From assembly GCA_022009815.1 (NCBI GenBank), contig CP091725.1:930001-994000 (forward strand): DNA of 64,000 nucleotides, written 5' to 3'. Of this stretch, positions 1 to 10,494 are shown one piece after another. The notes under the pieces were generated by a model. That model did no database searches. It was not told the DNA's origin and saw nothing but the letters and a program-made list of their open reading frames with translations. Position numbers and translations under genes: made by a program. Origin of the DNA: Bacteroidales bacterium. GTDB lineage: Bacteria > Bacteroidota > Bacteroidia > Bacteroidales > Muribaculaceae. Positions within the stretch are counted from its first letter, which is position 1; each line of letters begins with the position of its first letter.

Positions 1-1
1 G

Positions 2-904
2 CCGCCGTTAGCGGCAACGATAGGGATGTTTGACGGCGTGCACCGCGGCCACCGCCTTGTTGTCGACAATCTGCGCCAAGCTGCGTCGGCACGAGGATTG
101 AAAACCGCCGTGTTCACCTTCCCCAACCATCCACAGCTGCTGTTTCACCCCGACTGCGGTCTGCGGCTGCTCACAAGCCCGGGAAAGAAGGCTTCGCTGC
201 TGGCGCAGACGGGCGTTGACTACACTTTCTTCCTAACATTCACTCATGAATTGGCAACGATGACGGCACGCGAGTTTATGACGTTGCTGCACTCCCGCTA
301 CAACGTGCGGCTGCTCGCCGTGGGCTACGACCACCGCTTCGGACGGCGGTCGGACGAGACTTTTGCCGACTATCAACGCTACGGCGAGGCGATTGGCATG
401 GACGTGATAACCACTCCCGAACTCAGCGGCGACGGCCACATCAGCTCGTCTGCCATACGCCGACGGCTGGCTGAGGGCGACGTGAAAGGCGCCGCCTCGA
501 TGCTCGGACACCGCTACAGCATTGCCGGCAGAGTGGTTGACGGCAAGCGCAACGGCCGCCTTATCGGCTTCCCCACCGCCAACATCGACCTTGACGGCAT
601 GCCTCTGCTCGTGCCGCCCGACGGCGTATATGCCGTTAAAGTATCGGTCGACGGAGCGACATTCGGTGGTATGCTCAACATCGGCACTCCGACAGTCGAC
701 CATGCAACGCAACGCACCATTGAGGTGAACATCTTCAACTTCGACAACGAGATATACGGCAAGACGGTGAATCTTGAATTTGTTGACCGTGTGCGCGACG
801 AGCGACGCATGAACGGACTCGACGACCTGCGCCGGCAACTACAACTCGACCGAAAAACAATTGAAAATATATTAACACAATCTCCAGAATATGAAAATCA
901 TTAA
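2..904 (+). CDS. ribF: Bifunctional riboflavin kinase / FAD synthetase, 5'-truncated by the window edge
   Basis: This enzyme phosphorylates riboflavin to FMN and adenylates FMN to FAD in the cytoplasm. The open frame runs in from base 2, so the true start lies outside the window. The first visible residues include the nucleotidyltransferase motif TIGMFDGVHRGH. SSSAIRRRL marks the end of the FAD synthetase domain. GRVVDGKRNGRLIGFPTAN is the start of the C-terminal riboflavin kinase domain. The stop overlaps the upp start by 14 bases, so the two genes are probably co-transcribed. Only a short N-terminal piece is missing. Confidence 0.95.
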   Translation, partial: PPLAATIGMFDGVHRGHRLVVDNLRQAASARGLKTAVFTFPNHPQLLFHPDCGLRLLTSPGKKASLLAQTGVDYTFFLTFTHELATMTAREFMTLLHSRYNVRLLAVGYDHRFGRRSDETFADYQRYGEAIGMDVITTPELSGDGHISSSAIRRRLAEGDVKGAASMLGHRYSIAGRVVDGKRNGRLIGFPTANIDLDGMPLLVPPDGVYAVKVSVDGATFGGMLNIGTPTVDHATQRTIEVNIFNFDNEIYGKTVNLEFVDRVRDERRMNGLDDLRRQLQLDRKTIENILTQSPEYENH

Positions 905-1544
905 TTTTGCCGACGAGCGTTCGCTTGTCAACGTTTTTATGCGCGAACTGCGCGACGAGAAAATCCAGAAAGACATGTTGCGTTTCCGCCGCAACATTGA
1001 GCGTATTGGGGAAATTGCAGCCTATGAGATTTCAAAAACACTCGAATTCAAGGCCATCGACACCAAAACTTGCCTCGGAACAGCAAAAAGCCATGTGGTG
1101 GACGAAACTGTGGTTATCGCCACCATCCTGCGCGCCGGTCTGCCTTTGCATCAGGGCGTGCACAACTATTTCGACGGCGCTGAGAACGCTTTCGTGTCTG
1201 CCTACCGCAAATATGTGAGCAAAGACGATTTCCGCATCCACATCGAGTATATCGCCGCTCCACGCATCGACGACAAGGTGCTGATAATCACCGACCCTAT
1301 GCTCGCAACAGGATCGTCGATGGAGCTTGCCTACGAGGCTTTGCTCACAAAAGGCAAACCTTCGAAGGTGCATATCGTGTCGGTAATCGCCTCGCAACAG
1401 GCTATCGACTTTATCCGCGACAAATTCCCTGCCGACACCACTCTCTGGGTGGCTGCCATCGACGACGAGATCAACGAGCACAAATACATCGTGCCTGGAC
1501 TCGGAGATGCCGGCGACCTTGCTTTCGGTGAAAAAGAAGGTTAA
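891..1544 (+). CDS. upp: Uracil phosphoribosyltransferase
   Basis: The enzyme salvages uracil by transferring it to PRPP to give UMP. The 217-residue length fits the family. The PRPP-binding loop DPMLATGSSM is visible near residues 134-143, and the C-terminal PGLGDAGD segment matches the uracil-binding region (family knowledge). The ATG lies inside the end of ribF, indicating translational coupling. No separate promoter box is evident. Confidence 0.96.
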   Translation: MKIINFADERSLVNVFMRELRDEKIQKDMLRFRRNIERIGEIAAYEISKTLEFKAIDTKTCLGTAKSHVVDETVVIATILRAGLPLHQGVHNYFDGAENAFVSAYRKYVSKDDFRIHIEYIAAPRIDDKVLIITDPMLATGSSMELAYEALLTKGKPSKVHIVSVIASQQAIDFIRDKFPADTTLWVAAIDDEINEHKYIVPGLGDAGDLAFGEKEG

Positions 1545-1603
1545 CGGATTAAACCTTTTCCGCTCATCTTCGTTCTAAAAGATATCAACTTAAAAAACGA
1601 AGA

Positions 1604-2059
1604 ATGATGAAGAGACTTCTTACAACAACCCTGCTCAGCATCGTGATGCTGCTTATCTGCACACCTGGTGCGGCAGCGTCAGACAGAGCCATTGCCTATC
1701 ACGACCTGCCTCTACGCGCACAGTCGTTTGTCAAAAAATATTTCAATCCGCACAAGGTGGTGCTCGTGAAGGAAGACCGCGGTTTCCGCGACACCGACTA
1801 CGATGTGAAGTTTACCGACGGAAGCGAGATTGAGTTCAACGGCAGAGGCGAATGGACTGAGGTGAAATGCCCTAAAGGTTTGAAAAACGGCATCATACCG
1901 GTGCAGATAATGAACTTTATGAAGCACCGCGGCTATCTGAAGCATGGCGTAAAGCCTGTGAAGATTGAATACAGCCGAAAGGGTTATGAGGTGAAACTGA
2001 GCAACGGAACAGAGCTGGAGTTCGACCAACGCTTCAATCTTGTCGACGTGGACCATTGA
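1604..2059 (+). CDS. PepSY-like periplasmic protein
   Basis: This is a 151-residue protein with an N-terminal signal peptide (basic MMKR, hydrophobic stretch, then TPGAAAS). Two similar segments follow, each with the pattern YDVKFTDGSEIEFN or YEVKLSNGTELEFD, which is typical of the tandem PepSY-like (DUF2874-type) fold found in Bacteroidales exported proteins. The exact role is unknown; such proteins are thought to be small periplasmic ligand- or peptidase-interacting domains. It sits between upp and a tRNA gene and looks monocistronic. Confidence 0.75.
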   Translation: MMKRLLTTTLLSIVMLLICTPGAAASDRAIAYHDLPLRAQSFVKKYFNPHKVVLVKEDRGFRDTDYDVKFTDGSEIEFNGRGEWTEVKCPKGLKNGIIPVQIMNFMKHRGYLKHGVKPVKIEYSRKGYEVKLSNGTELEFDQRFNLVDVDH

Positions 2060-2101
2060 GGAATTTTCAAAAAAACTTTTGGCGTTTCAGAAAATTTGCC
2101 G

Positions 2102-2109
2102 TAACTTTG
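2102..2109 (+). promoter_or_regulatory. Bacteroidota promoter for tRNA-Leu
   Basis: The box TAACTTTG matches the TAnnTTTG -7 consensus. A TTTG element at 2078-2081 lies 20 bases upstream, the expected -33 spacing. The tRNA begins 19 bases downstream. Confidence 0.75.
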
Positions 2110-2127
2110 CGCCACTAAAACCTCGAT

Positions 2128-2211
2128 ACCCGGGTGGCGAAATTGGTAGACGCGCTAGTTTCAGGTTCTAGTGGTGTAACAACCTTGTCGGTTCGAGTCC
2201 GATCTCGGGTA
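2128..2211 (+). tRNA. tRNA-Leu (anticodon CAG)
   Basis: The 7-bp acceptor stem pairs ACCCGGG (2128-2134) with CTCGGGT (2204-2210). The D-arm contains AATTGGTAGA. The anticodon loop TTCAGGT gives anticodon CAG. A long variable arm, typical of type II tRNA-Leu, is present, and the T-arm carries TTCGAGT. The CCA end is not encoded. The innermost anticodon-stem pair appears as T-T, which may be a base error. Confidence 0.93.
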
Positions 2212-2216
2212 CACAG

Positions 2217-2254
2217 AATAGCTGATAATCTTTGATTGTCAGCTATTTTTGTTT
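2217..2254 (+). terminator. Intrinsic terminator after tRNA-Leu
   Basis: A 9-bp stem (AATAGCTGA pairing with TCAGCTATT) is followed by a T-rich tail ending GTTTT. It also lies just beyond the 3' end of the convergent glycosyltransferase gene. Confidence 0.75.
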
Positions 2255-2286
2255 TACCAGCCAAAAACAAACAATACTGCTATTTT

Positions 2287-3279
2287 TTAGATGCGGAAAA
2301 TCCTCGCCACGGCGATTGCAGCCTTCACCATCCATAAAGGCAGACGGTCGGCAAGCAGAAAACATAGCCGGTAGACATACGGAATGTTGCTGAAACTCCA
2401 GATATGCGCATTGGTTTCGGGATAGGTCGACCGCCAACGCACAATGTCGCGGTGGCTGCCTCGGAGCATCTTTATCTTCGCCGTAAACCGAGCAAACAGT
2501 ATGAATTGCGAATAGCGTTCGGAATACGCCTGCGGCATCGAGGCAAACCAACGGTCCATCCCGTCGACAAACGCAAGATGGTCGGCAAGCACCCTGTCCA
2601 TTCGCTCGGTCGACAACGAGTCTGTCGTTTCTTTACGATAATGGTAGAACGGACGGTTGTAAATCACTATGCGGCGCGTTGCAACAGCCACTCTGAACCA
2701 CAGCCCCAAATCTTCCCAACAGTTGACCCCCTCAAAAAAGCGGATGCCGTTGTCAACAATCACGCTGCGGCGTATAATCTTGTTGCACAATGAGCAATGA
2801 AGCGTGTCGAGAGGCATATCGTTGAGCTGTGGATAGTCGAGCGACGGAAAACTCACAGTGTCACAACGTCCCTTGCCCTTCTCCAAATAATATGGGATAC
2901 ACACCACGTCGGCGCCTGTGGAATCAGCCACTCGCAGCATCGTGCCATACATCTCGGCATCAACCCAGTCGTCTGCGTCGCAATGGATTACGAATTCGCC
3001 GCTCGCCGCGTCAACACCGCGTTGCCGCGAATATGCGCTGCCACGGTTGATGTCGTTGCGAAGCACCGTCACTTGGTCGCGCCGCTGCGGATAGCTTGCC
3101 ACAACTGCCTGGAGCACCGCCTCGGAAGCGTCGGTGCTGCTGTCGTTGACAAAAATAAACTCTATGCCGCCCGACAGCGACTGACGCATCAGCGAATGCA
3201 CACAATCTCCGATATGCCGCTCCGCATTGTAGAATGGAACGACAACCGAGAGCCGTATGTCTGTTTTCGCAATGTCCAT
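2287..3279 (-). CDS. Family 2 glycosyltransferase
   Basis: This 330-residue protein is a GT-A fold nucleotide-sugar transferase, probably acting in surface polysaccharide synthesis. The N-terminus carries LSVVVPFYNAERHI, then FVNDSSTDAS and the metal-binding HCDADDWVD motif near residues 95-103. I chose the ATG at 3279 (MDIAKTD...) because a minus-strand promoter box lies at 3289-3296, inside the longer open frame. It is divergent from mutS. No other glycan genes are adjacent, so its substrate cannot be inferred. Confidence 0.85.
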   Translation of the reverse strand: MDIAKTDIRLSVVVPFYNAERHIGDCVHSLMRQSLSGGIEFIFVNDSSTDASEAVLQAVVASYPQRRDQVTVLRNDINRGSAYSRQRGVDAASGEFVIHCDADDWVDAEMYGTMLRVADSTGADVVCIPYYLEKGKGRCDTVSFPSLDYPQLNDMPLDTLHCSLCNKIIRRSVIVDNGIRFFEGVNCWEDLGLWFRVAVATRRIVIYNRPFYHYRKETTDSLSTERMDRVLADHLAFVDGMDRWFASMPQAYSERYSQFILFARFTAKIKMLRGSHRDIVRWRSTYPETNAHIWSFSNIPYVYRLCFLLADRLPLWMVKAAIAVARIFRI

Positions 3280-3288
3280 AGATACATA

Positions 3289-3296
3289 CAAAGTTA
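3289..3296 (-). promoter_or_regulatory. Promoter for the glycosyltransferase gene
   Basis: On the minus strand this reads TAACTTTG, a perfect TAnnTTTG box, 9 bases before the ATG at 3279. The transcript leader would be only a few bases long. Confidence 0.6.
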
Positions 3297-3324
3297 GTGA
3301 TTTCGCTGATAAAAAGAAATATAT

Positions 3325-3332
3325 TAACTTTG
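3325..3332 (+). promoter_or_regulatory. Promoter for mutS
   Basis: The box TAACTTTG lies 20 bases ahead of the GTG at 3353 and argues against the longer open frame that starts at 3257. Confidence 0.65.
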
Positions 3333-3352
3333 TGTTATTAAAATTTATTGTT

Positions 3353-5976
3353 GTGGCAGAAAAAAAAATTGTTGAGACTCCGCTGATGAAGCAGTTTTTC
3401 GAGATGAAGAAAAAACATCCCGATGCAATCATGCTGTATCGTGTGGGCGACTTTTACGAAACATTTTCAACCGACGCCGTCACGGCTTCGGAAATATTGG
3501 GCATAACGCTCACAAAACGTGCCAACGGCCCGGGACAGTACATCGAACTTGCCGGTTTTCCGCACCATGCGCTCGACACATATCTGCCAAAACTGGTGCG
3601 CGCGGGAAAACGCGTTGCAATCTGCGAGCAACTTGAAGACCCTAAACTGACAAAAAAACTCGTGAAGCGCGGCATCACCGAACTGGTGACTCCGGGAGTA
3701 GCCATCAACGGAAATATGCTCGACTACCGCGAGAACAACTTCCTCGGTGCGGTGCATTTCGGAAAAAACGCCTGCGGAGTGGCGTTTCTCGACATCAGCA
3801 CAGGTGAGTTTCTTACCGCCGAGGGCACAATCGACTATATTGACAAACTGCTCGCCAACTTCTCTCCGAAGGAGGTGCTTGTGGAGCGGTCGTGCAAAAA
3901 ACGCTTCGACCAGTCGTTTACGGCTAAATATCTGACGTTTGAGCTCGACGATTGGATGATGACCGGCGAGGCTGCTCACGACAGGCTGCTGAAGCAGTTT
4001 GAAACAAAAAGCCTGAAAGGTTTCGGTGTCGACAAGATGCAGAATGCCATCGTGGCTTCGGGAGCAATTCTGTTCTACCTCGACCTGACTCAGCACACTC
4101 AGATTTCACACATCACGTCGCTCGCTCGCATCGAGGAGGAGAAATTCGTGCGTCTCGACCGGTTTACGGTGCGCAACCTCGAGCTGGTGGAACCGATGTG
4201 CGAGGACGGAAAGAGCCTGCTAAACGTGATTGACCGCACAGTATGCCCTATGGGCGCGCGCCTGCTGCGACGATGGACTTTGTTTCCGCTGAAGTCGGTG
4301 AAGCAAATCAACGACCGGCTCGACGTGGTGAAGCATTTCTTCAAAGACCGGGAGGGGCGCGAACTGATCCAACGCCAGCTGGAACTGGTCGGCGACATGG
4401 AGAGGCTGGTGTCGAAAGTGGCGGTGGGAAGAATCTCGCCACGGGAGATGGTGCAGATGAAAAATGCGCTCAACGCGGTGGCGCCGATAAAGGCTTATTG
4501 CGAAGATGCCGACAATGCTGTGCTGCGGTCGTTCGGCGAGCAACTGAATGCATGCGCCTCCATACGCGACCGAATCGAACGAGAGCTGAACCCCGACGCG
4601 CCAAACGCAACCAACAGGGGCAACGTGATTAGAACCGGCGTCAACGATGAACTCGACTCGCTGCGCGAAATTTCTTATTCCGGAAAGGACTATCTGCTGA
4701 AAATACAACAACGGGAGAGCGAGCTGACGGGAATACCAAGCCTGAAGGTGGCTTACAACAACGTGTTCGGATACTACATTGAGGTGCGCAACACGCACAA
4801 GGACAAGGTGCCGGAAGGATGGATTCGGAAGCAGACGCTTGTCAACGCCGAACGCTACGTCACTCAGGAGCTGAAGGAATATGAGGAGAAAATTCTTGGC
4901 GCTGAGGAGAAAATCCTTTCGCTGGAGACTCGACTGTTCAACGACCTGGTGGCTGCCGTGGCGACATACATCCCTGCAATCCAGCTGAACGCGTCGCTCG
5001 TTGCCCGGCTCGACTGCCTGATGTCGTTCACAAGGGTTTCTATAGAAAACCGCTACAACCGCCCGGAAGTCAACGAGTCGCTCGACATCGACATCGTCGA
5101 GGGACGACACCCTGTTATCGAAAAGCAACTGCCGCCGGGCGAGTCATACATCGCCAACAACGTGACTCTCGGAAACGAGTCGCAGCAGATTATGATGATC
5201 ACCGGTCCCAACATGGCGGGTAAGTCGGCGCTGCTGCGACAAACGGCTCTCATCGTGCTGATGGCACAGATTGGATGCTTCGTGCCTGCCGACGCCGCGA
5301 AATCGGCATCGTCGACAAAATATTCACCCGCGTCGGCGCTTCCGACAACATCTCTCTCGGTGAGTCGACATTTATGGTGGAAATGAACGAGGCGGCTTCA
5401 ATCCTCAACAATCTGAGCGAACGAAGTCTTGTTCTGTTTGACGAGTTGGGACGAGGCACGAGCACATACGACGGAATATCTATAGCATGGTCGATTGTGG
5501 AGTATATCCACGAAAACCCGCGGTTTCACGCAAAAACTCTCTTCGCCACTCACTATCACGAACTCAACGAAATGGCTAAAACGTTCAAACGAATAGCCAA
5601 CTTCAATGTGTCGGTGCGCGAAATCGACGGAAAGGTTGTGTTCCTCCGAAAACTCGTGGAGGGAGGCAGCGAGCACAGCTTCGGTATACACGTGGCGAAA
5701 CTCGCAGGACTGCCACCGGCAATCGTCACCCGCGCAAACGAGGTGCTTCACCATCTTGAATCGGCAAACTCTAAGGATGCCGCGGCGCAATGCCTCTCGG
5801 AAATGGACGAAGGCAGTGGTAAGGGTGTACAGCTGTCGTTCTTCCAACTCGACGACCCTGTTCTGAGCCAGGTGCGCGACGAAATCCTGAACACCGACAT
5901 AAACAACCTTACGCCAATGGCGGCGCTCAACAAACTGAACGACATAAAGGCAATAATTACTGGCAAAAAGGGGTGA
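3353..5976 (+). CDS. mutS: DNA mismatch repair ATPase MutS (one frameshift)
   Basis: MutS recognises mismatches and recruits MutL. The repaired product is 874 residues, the normal length. The N-terminal mismatch-binding domain shows VGDFYETFSTDA with the conserved Phe and Glu. The Walker A motif TGPNMAGKS is near residue 618, and Walker B is in LVLFDELGRGTSTYDG. The reading frame breaks near base 5299 between PADAA and EIGIVDKIF; one extra G restores the family sequence. I chose the GTG at 3353 because it follows the promoter and gives a typical N-terminus (VETPLMKQFF region). The break is probably a sequencing deletion. Confidence 0.93.
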
Positions 5977-6000
5977 TTTGAAAAAATCAGAAATTTTTTG

Positions 6001-6008
6001 TATCTTTG
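6001..6008 (+). promoter_or_regulatory. Promoter for the RelA/SpoT gene
   Basis: TATCTTTG matches TAnnTTTG and lies 34 bases before the GTG start at 6042. Confidence 0.65.
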
Positions 6009-6041
6009 TATTACATGGCAAACTAAACTGAAAAACTGCTC

Positions 6042-8296
6042 GTGGAAAATATTGACTATAAATCCTTACATCTGACTCCAGAACAGGAGGACCAGAACAT
6101 CGAAGCCGCCTTTCAGGACGTGCTCGACGGATACCTGCACAGCAACCACCGCAAAAAGGTGGAAATAATAAAGCGCGCATATTCATTCGCCAAGGAGGCG
6201 CACAAGGGCATACGCCGGCGGTCGGGAGAGCCTTACATCCTACACCCTATCGCCGTGGCGAAAATCGTGAGCCAGGAAATCGGTCTCGGATCTACGTCGA
6301 TATGCGCTGCTCTGCTGCATGACGTGGTGGAGGACACGGAATACACTGTAGAGGATATCGAGATGAACTTCGGCAAAAAGATTGCTCTGATTGTCGACGG
6401 GCTGACAAAGATTTCAGGCGGTATTTTCGGCGACAGGGCTTCGGCTCAGGCGGAGAATTTCAGAAAACTGCTGCTGACAATGGCGGAGGACATACGCGTA
6501 ATCCTTATCAAAATGGCTGACCGTCTGCACAACATGCGAACTCTCGGTTCGATGCTGCCAAGCAAGCAGTATAAAATTGCCGGCGAAACGCTCTACATCT
6601 ACGCGCCGCTCGCTCACCGACTCGGTTTGTTTGCCATAAACCGAACTTGAGGACTTGAGTTTCAAATACCAGCACCCTGAACAATACAAGGAAATCGTCG
6701 CGAAAATCGAAAAAACAGACAAGGACCGACAGATGGTCTTTGAAAACTTCGCCGCGCCAATCCGCGAGAAGCTCGATGAAATGGGGCTCAAATACTCGCT
6801 GTCAACCCGAGTGAAGTCGACTTTCTCTATCTGGAACAAAATGGAAACCAAACACGTGCCGTTTGAGGAGGTCTACGACCTATACGCTGTGAGAATCGTG
6901 TTCGACTGCTGCGAGACCGACAACGAGAAGACGATTTGCTGGAGCATATACTCTGCAATTACCGATATTTACAAGCTACACCCTACCAGAACCCGCGACT
7001 GGGTAAGCACGCCAAAGGCCAACGGATACCGTGCGTTGCACCTGACAGTGATGGGCAACGACGGAAACTGGGTGGAGGTGCAGATCAGAAGCCAAAAGAT
7101 GGACGACATCGCTGAACGCGGTTTTGCAGCCCACTGGAAATACAAAATCGGTGAAAGCGACGAGGAGTCGGAACTCGAAACGTGGTTGAAAACGATTACC
7201 GACCTGCTGAAGGAGCCGGGACCGAACGCGGTCGACTTCCTCGACACTATAAAACTGAACCTGTTTGCAACCGAGATTATCGTGTTCACGCCTAAGGGCG
7301 ACCTCGTGACGCTGCCTAAAGACGCTACGGTGCTCGACCTTGCATACAACCTGCACTCCGAAATCGGTTCGCACGCCATTGCGGGTAAGGTGAACCACAG
7401 GCTGGTGCCTATATCTTACAAACTGCAAAGCGGTGACCAGGTGGAGGTGCTGACGTCAAACTCAGAAACCTGTCCCGGAATGGCAGTCGTTCATTTGCAC
7501 TGCCAAAGCGAAAACAAGACTGGAGGCGGCGCTAAGAAAGGAACGGAAGATGCTGATTGAGAAAGGCGAAAAAATGGCGAGAAAAGCGGTCGAGGGGGTG
7601 TCGCCGGAAGACTATGCGCAGTTTATATCAAAACTGATGGCGCATTTCCACATCACTACTCGCGACGGTATGTATCTCGCTATCGGATGCGGACACATCG
7701 AAATCAACGAGGGCATCGTGAAGTCGCTGTGCAAAAAGCAGAATCTGGGGTTGCTGAACCGCCTGTGGCCTTTCGGCAAAAAGCCTGCCGACGACTCTGC
7801 TCAACACGCTGCCGACAATTCCCATCAGAAGGAAATCGACACGAAAAAGGTATACGTGCTGCGCTCTGTGAACGGTGTGCACAACTACAAGATTGCTCAA
7901 TGCTGCAACCCGATTCCGGGCGACGACGTGGTGGGATACATCGACGACGACAACAACGTGGTGGTTCACAAAATGGACTGCGAGACGGCGACAAGACTAA
8001 AGAGCAGTTTCGGAAACCGTCTGGTGGCTACCCAATGGGAGGAGTCGCCGCAAATCACATCATTCATGGCAACAATCCACATCGAGGGAATCGACAGGAT
8101 GGGCATCCTGCAGGAGCTGATACATGAGATTTCAATAAATATGTCTATCAACATCCGCAACCTCAACATCGAGGCAAACCAGGGCGTGTTCACGTGCAAC
8201 CTTGTGGTGCGCGTGTCAGACGCTGCCATCGTTGTGAGGATGTGCCGCCAAATAAAGAAAATCAACGGTGTGAAATCAGCTGTAAGAACCAGTTAA
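6042..8296 (+). CDS. rel: Bifunctional (p)ppGpp synthetase/hydrolase, RelA/SpoT family (two frameshifts)
   Basis: This enzyme makes and degrades the stringent-response alarmone. Domains in order are: an HD hydrolase with LLHDVVEDTEYT, indicating active hydrolysis; a synthetase with RVKSTFSIWNKM and NGYRALHLTV; a TGS domain (IIVFTPKGDLVTLP); and a C-terminal ACT domain (RMGILQELIHEIS). Frame breaks lie near 6640 (AI/KTELEDLS) and near 7471 (SET/PVPEWQSF). Each is repaired by restoring two bases in an A or C run, giving 752 residues. The start is GTG; the upstream ATG at 6014 terminates at once. Confidence 0.92.
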
Positions 8297-8311
8297 TAAA
8301 AAAACGAGTCT

Positions 8312-10341
8312 ATGAAAGAACTGAAAAAAGTTTTCGCCAAAAAATTCTGGATTCACGTAGCGTTCTTTGTCGCTGCCGTGGCGGTTATCCTATATTTCGT
8401 GCCCGGACGCGCCCATAAGAAATTTGTCTACGAAGTGGGCAAGCCTTGGACGGCGCCGGCTCTCTACGCGCCGGCTCAGCTGGTCGTTGGGCTCGACGCG
8501 GCTTCGGAAAGGCGATAAAAGACAGCATAATCAATTCTTTCATACCGTTTTTCAAACACAACACGAACATCGAGGCGGAGATTCAATCGAAAATCAGCCA
8601 GACGCCTATGCTGATGCGTAGCGAAATCAGCAATGCCGTGCGCCAAGTGTATGCCGACGGAATTGTCGACAACAGAGTCTACGATTCTATTCAGAGCAAC
8701 AAACTCCCAAGCCTGAAGGTGGTCGACAATGAAAACAGGGCGCAAACACTGTCGACCGCAAAAATGAGGTCGGCAAAAGCGGCTTATGAATATATCGACA
8801 AGCAGGTGCATGGTGTGCTGTCGATGTCGACACTGAACCTCGCCGAACTACTAAAACCGAATTTTGTGGAAGACTCGCAGCGGAACAAGGAATACCTGCA
8901 GGGCGAATATGCCCGCGCAAGCATTCGGGCGCCTATCGAAAAGGGTGAGCTGATAATTGCCCGCGGTGCCAAAGTGACGCCGCAAAACGCGCTGGCCATC
9001 GAGGCGTGCGAGAAAATCCTTGAAAGCGAGTCGACTGGAAAGTCGCACTATCCTATCGTGGGAAACACGATTGTGGTGCTGATGCTGTTCTTCCTCCTTT
9101 TCCTCTATTTCTTAATCTACCGCCGGCAGGCAATTCTCGAAAACAAGAGGAAACTGAGTTTCGTGCTGTCGCTGCTGACTGCCGTGACCATCGCATCCTA
9201 CACGCTGATGCACCGCGTGGTCTACGGCCCGATGCTGATGCCTATCACGCTGATTCCTGTCATCGTGGTCACGTTCTTCGACTCGCGCACTGCCTTCTTC
9301 TTGTCGATGGTGCAGGTGCTCCTTTGCAGCCTGATCGAAGAGGGGGCGGCGCAAGGCAACTTCATTATCATGCACACGGTGGCTTGCATCGTTGCCATCG
9401 ACACTCTGCAGGAACTCACAAAACGCTCGCAGCTTATACGCACTGCCATCTGCGTGTTCCTGTCATACTCTATCATGTATGCTGCTTTGACAATAATCGA
9501 GGAAGGTAACATTACTGCAATCGACCCGCACACGTTTGCTTGCTTCGCCATAAACGCCGTGATGCTGTCGTTTGCATATGTAATCATTTCGTGTTCGAGC
9601 GTGTGTTCGGTTTTGTGTCGAAAGTAACGCTCGTTGAGCTGGCTGACATCAACAATCCTCTCCTGCAGGAACTGTCGGAAAAATGCCCGGGAACGTTCCA
9701 GCACTCCGTGCAATTGTCAAACCTCGTGGCGGAAGCGGCGCGCGAAATCGGGGCGAACTCGCAGCTGGCGCGTGCCGGAGCGCTGTACCACGACATCGGA
9801 AAAATGGACAACCCGGCTTTCTTCACCGAAAACCAGCACGATGTGAACCCTCACGAGGTGCTGACTCCGGAGCAAAGCGCGAAAATCGTTATCCGACACG
9901 TGACCGACGGACTGAAACGTGCCGAAAAGGAAAAACTGCCTATGGAAATCAGAAATTTCATCCTTGAGCACCACGGCAGAAACCTTGCCAAATATTTCTA
10001 TACAACTGCTTGCAACAACAACGGTGGAAACCCGGTCGACCCGACGCCTTTCACATACCCTGGCCCGAACCCGCGCAGCAAGGAGACGTCGTTGCTGATG
10101 ATGGCTGATGCCACCGAAGCGGCGTCGAGAAGCCTGAAGGAATACAACGACGAGACTATTTCAAATCTTGTCAACAAGATTATCGACGGGCAAATCGCAC
10201 AAGGGCTGATGAAAGACTCGCCTCTGAGTTTCCGTGATGTGGAGGTGGTGAAAGGTGTTTATTTCTCGACTGCGTACGATGTACCACACCCGAATTTCAT
10301 ATCCCGAACTCAAAAAACCTACCGCCAAACCCATCCAATAG
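8312..10341 (+). CDS. 7TM-HD domain phosphodiesterase, PgpH/YqfF family (three frameshifts)
   Basis: Members of this family hydrolyse cyclic-di-AMP through an HDIG-type domain on a membrane receptor (family knowledge). An N-terminal membrane segment (WIHVAFFVAAVAVILYF) is followed by an extracellular 7TMR-HDED region, about seven membrane helices (8.9-9.6 kb), and the HD domain with CPGTFQHS, AGALYHDIGKMD and ILEHHGRN. Breaks lie near 8480, 9585 (one T lost) and 10265 (two T lost). After repair the protein is 677 residues and ends RTMYHTRISYPELKKP... at the TAG 10339-10341. The frame that continues into the downstream repeats is an artefact. The gene follows rel by 15 bases. Confidence 0.85.
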
Positions 10342-10346
10342 CTCCA

Positions 10347-10478
10347 ATTCGCTTGGAAAAGTGTAACAACCCACCCTTGATTCGTCCCGAAAAGTGTAAC
10401 GAAATGTCACTGATTCGCCTGGAAAAATGTAACAAAGCCTTGTACATTCGTTCCGAAAAGTGTAATTTCGCATTAAAT
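10347..10478 (+). repeat. Four tandem 33-bp repeats upstream of an AAA+ ATPase gene
   Basis: The units begin at 10347, 10380, 10413 and 10446. Each opens with ATTCG and holds a core close to GAAAAGTGTAAC; the rest of the unit varies. The array fills the gap between the HD gene and the ATPase start at 10495. The 33-bp period equals 11 codons, and one frame reads an IR.EKCN motif in every unit, but no start or family supports translation. Confidence 0.85.
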
Positions 10479-10494
10479 AATAACGGGAGAAGAT

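Noticed and set aside
3257..3352. Upstream start for MutS at 3257
   Set aside because: The extra 32 residues cross a promoter box and do not resemble the MutS N-terminus.
3353..5976. MutS-deficient hypermutator as the cause of the homopolymer deletions
   Set aside because: Appealing because mutS itself is broken, but essential genes such as dnaX could not tolerate the same lesions, so sequencing error is simpler.
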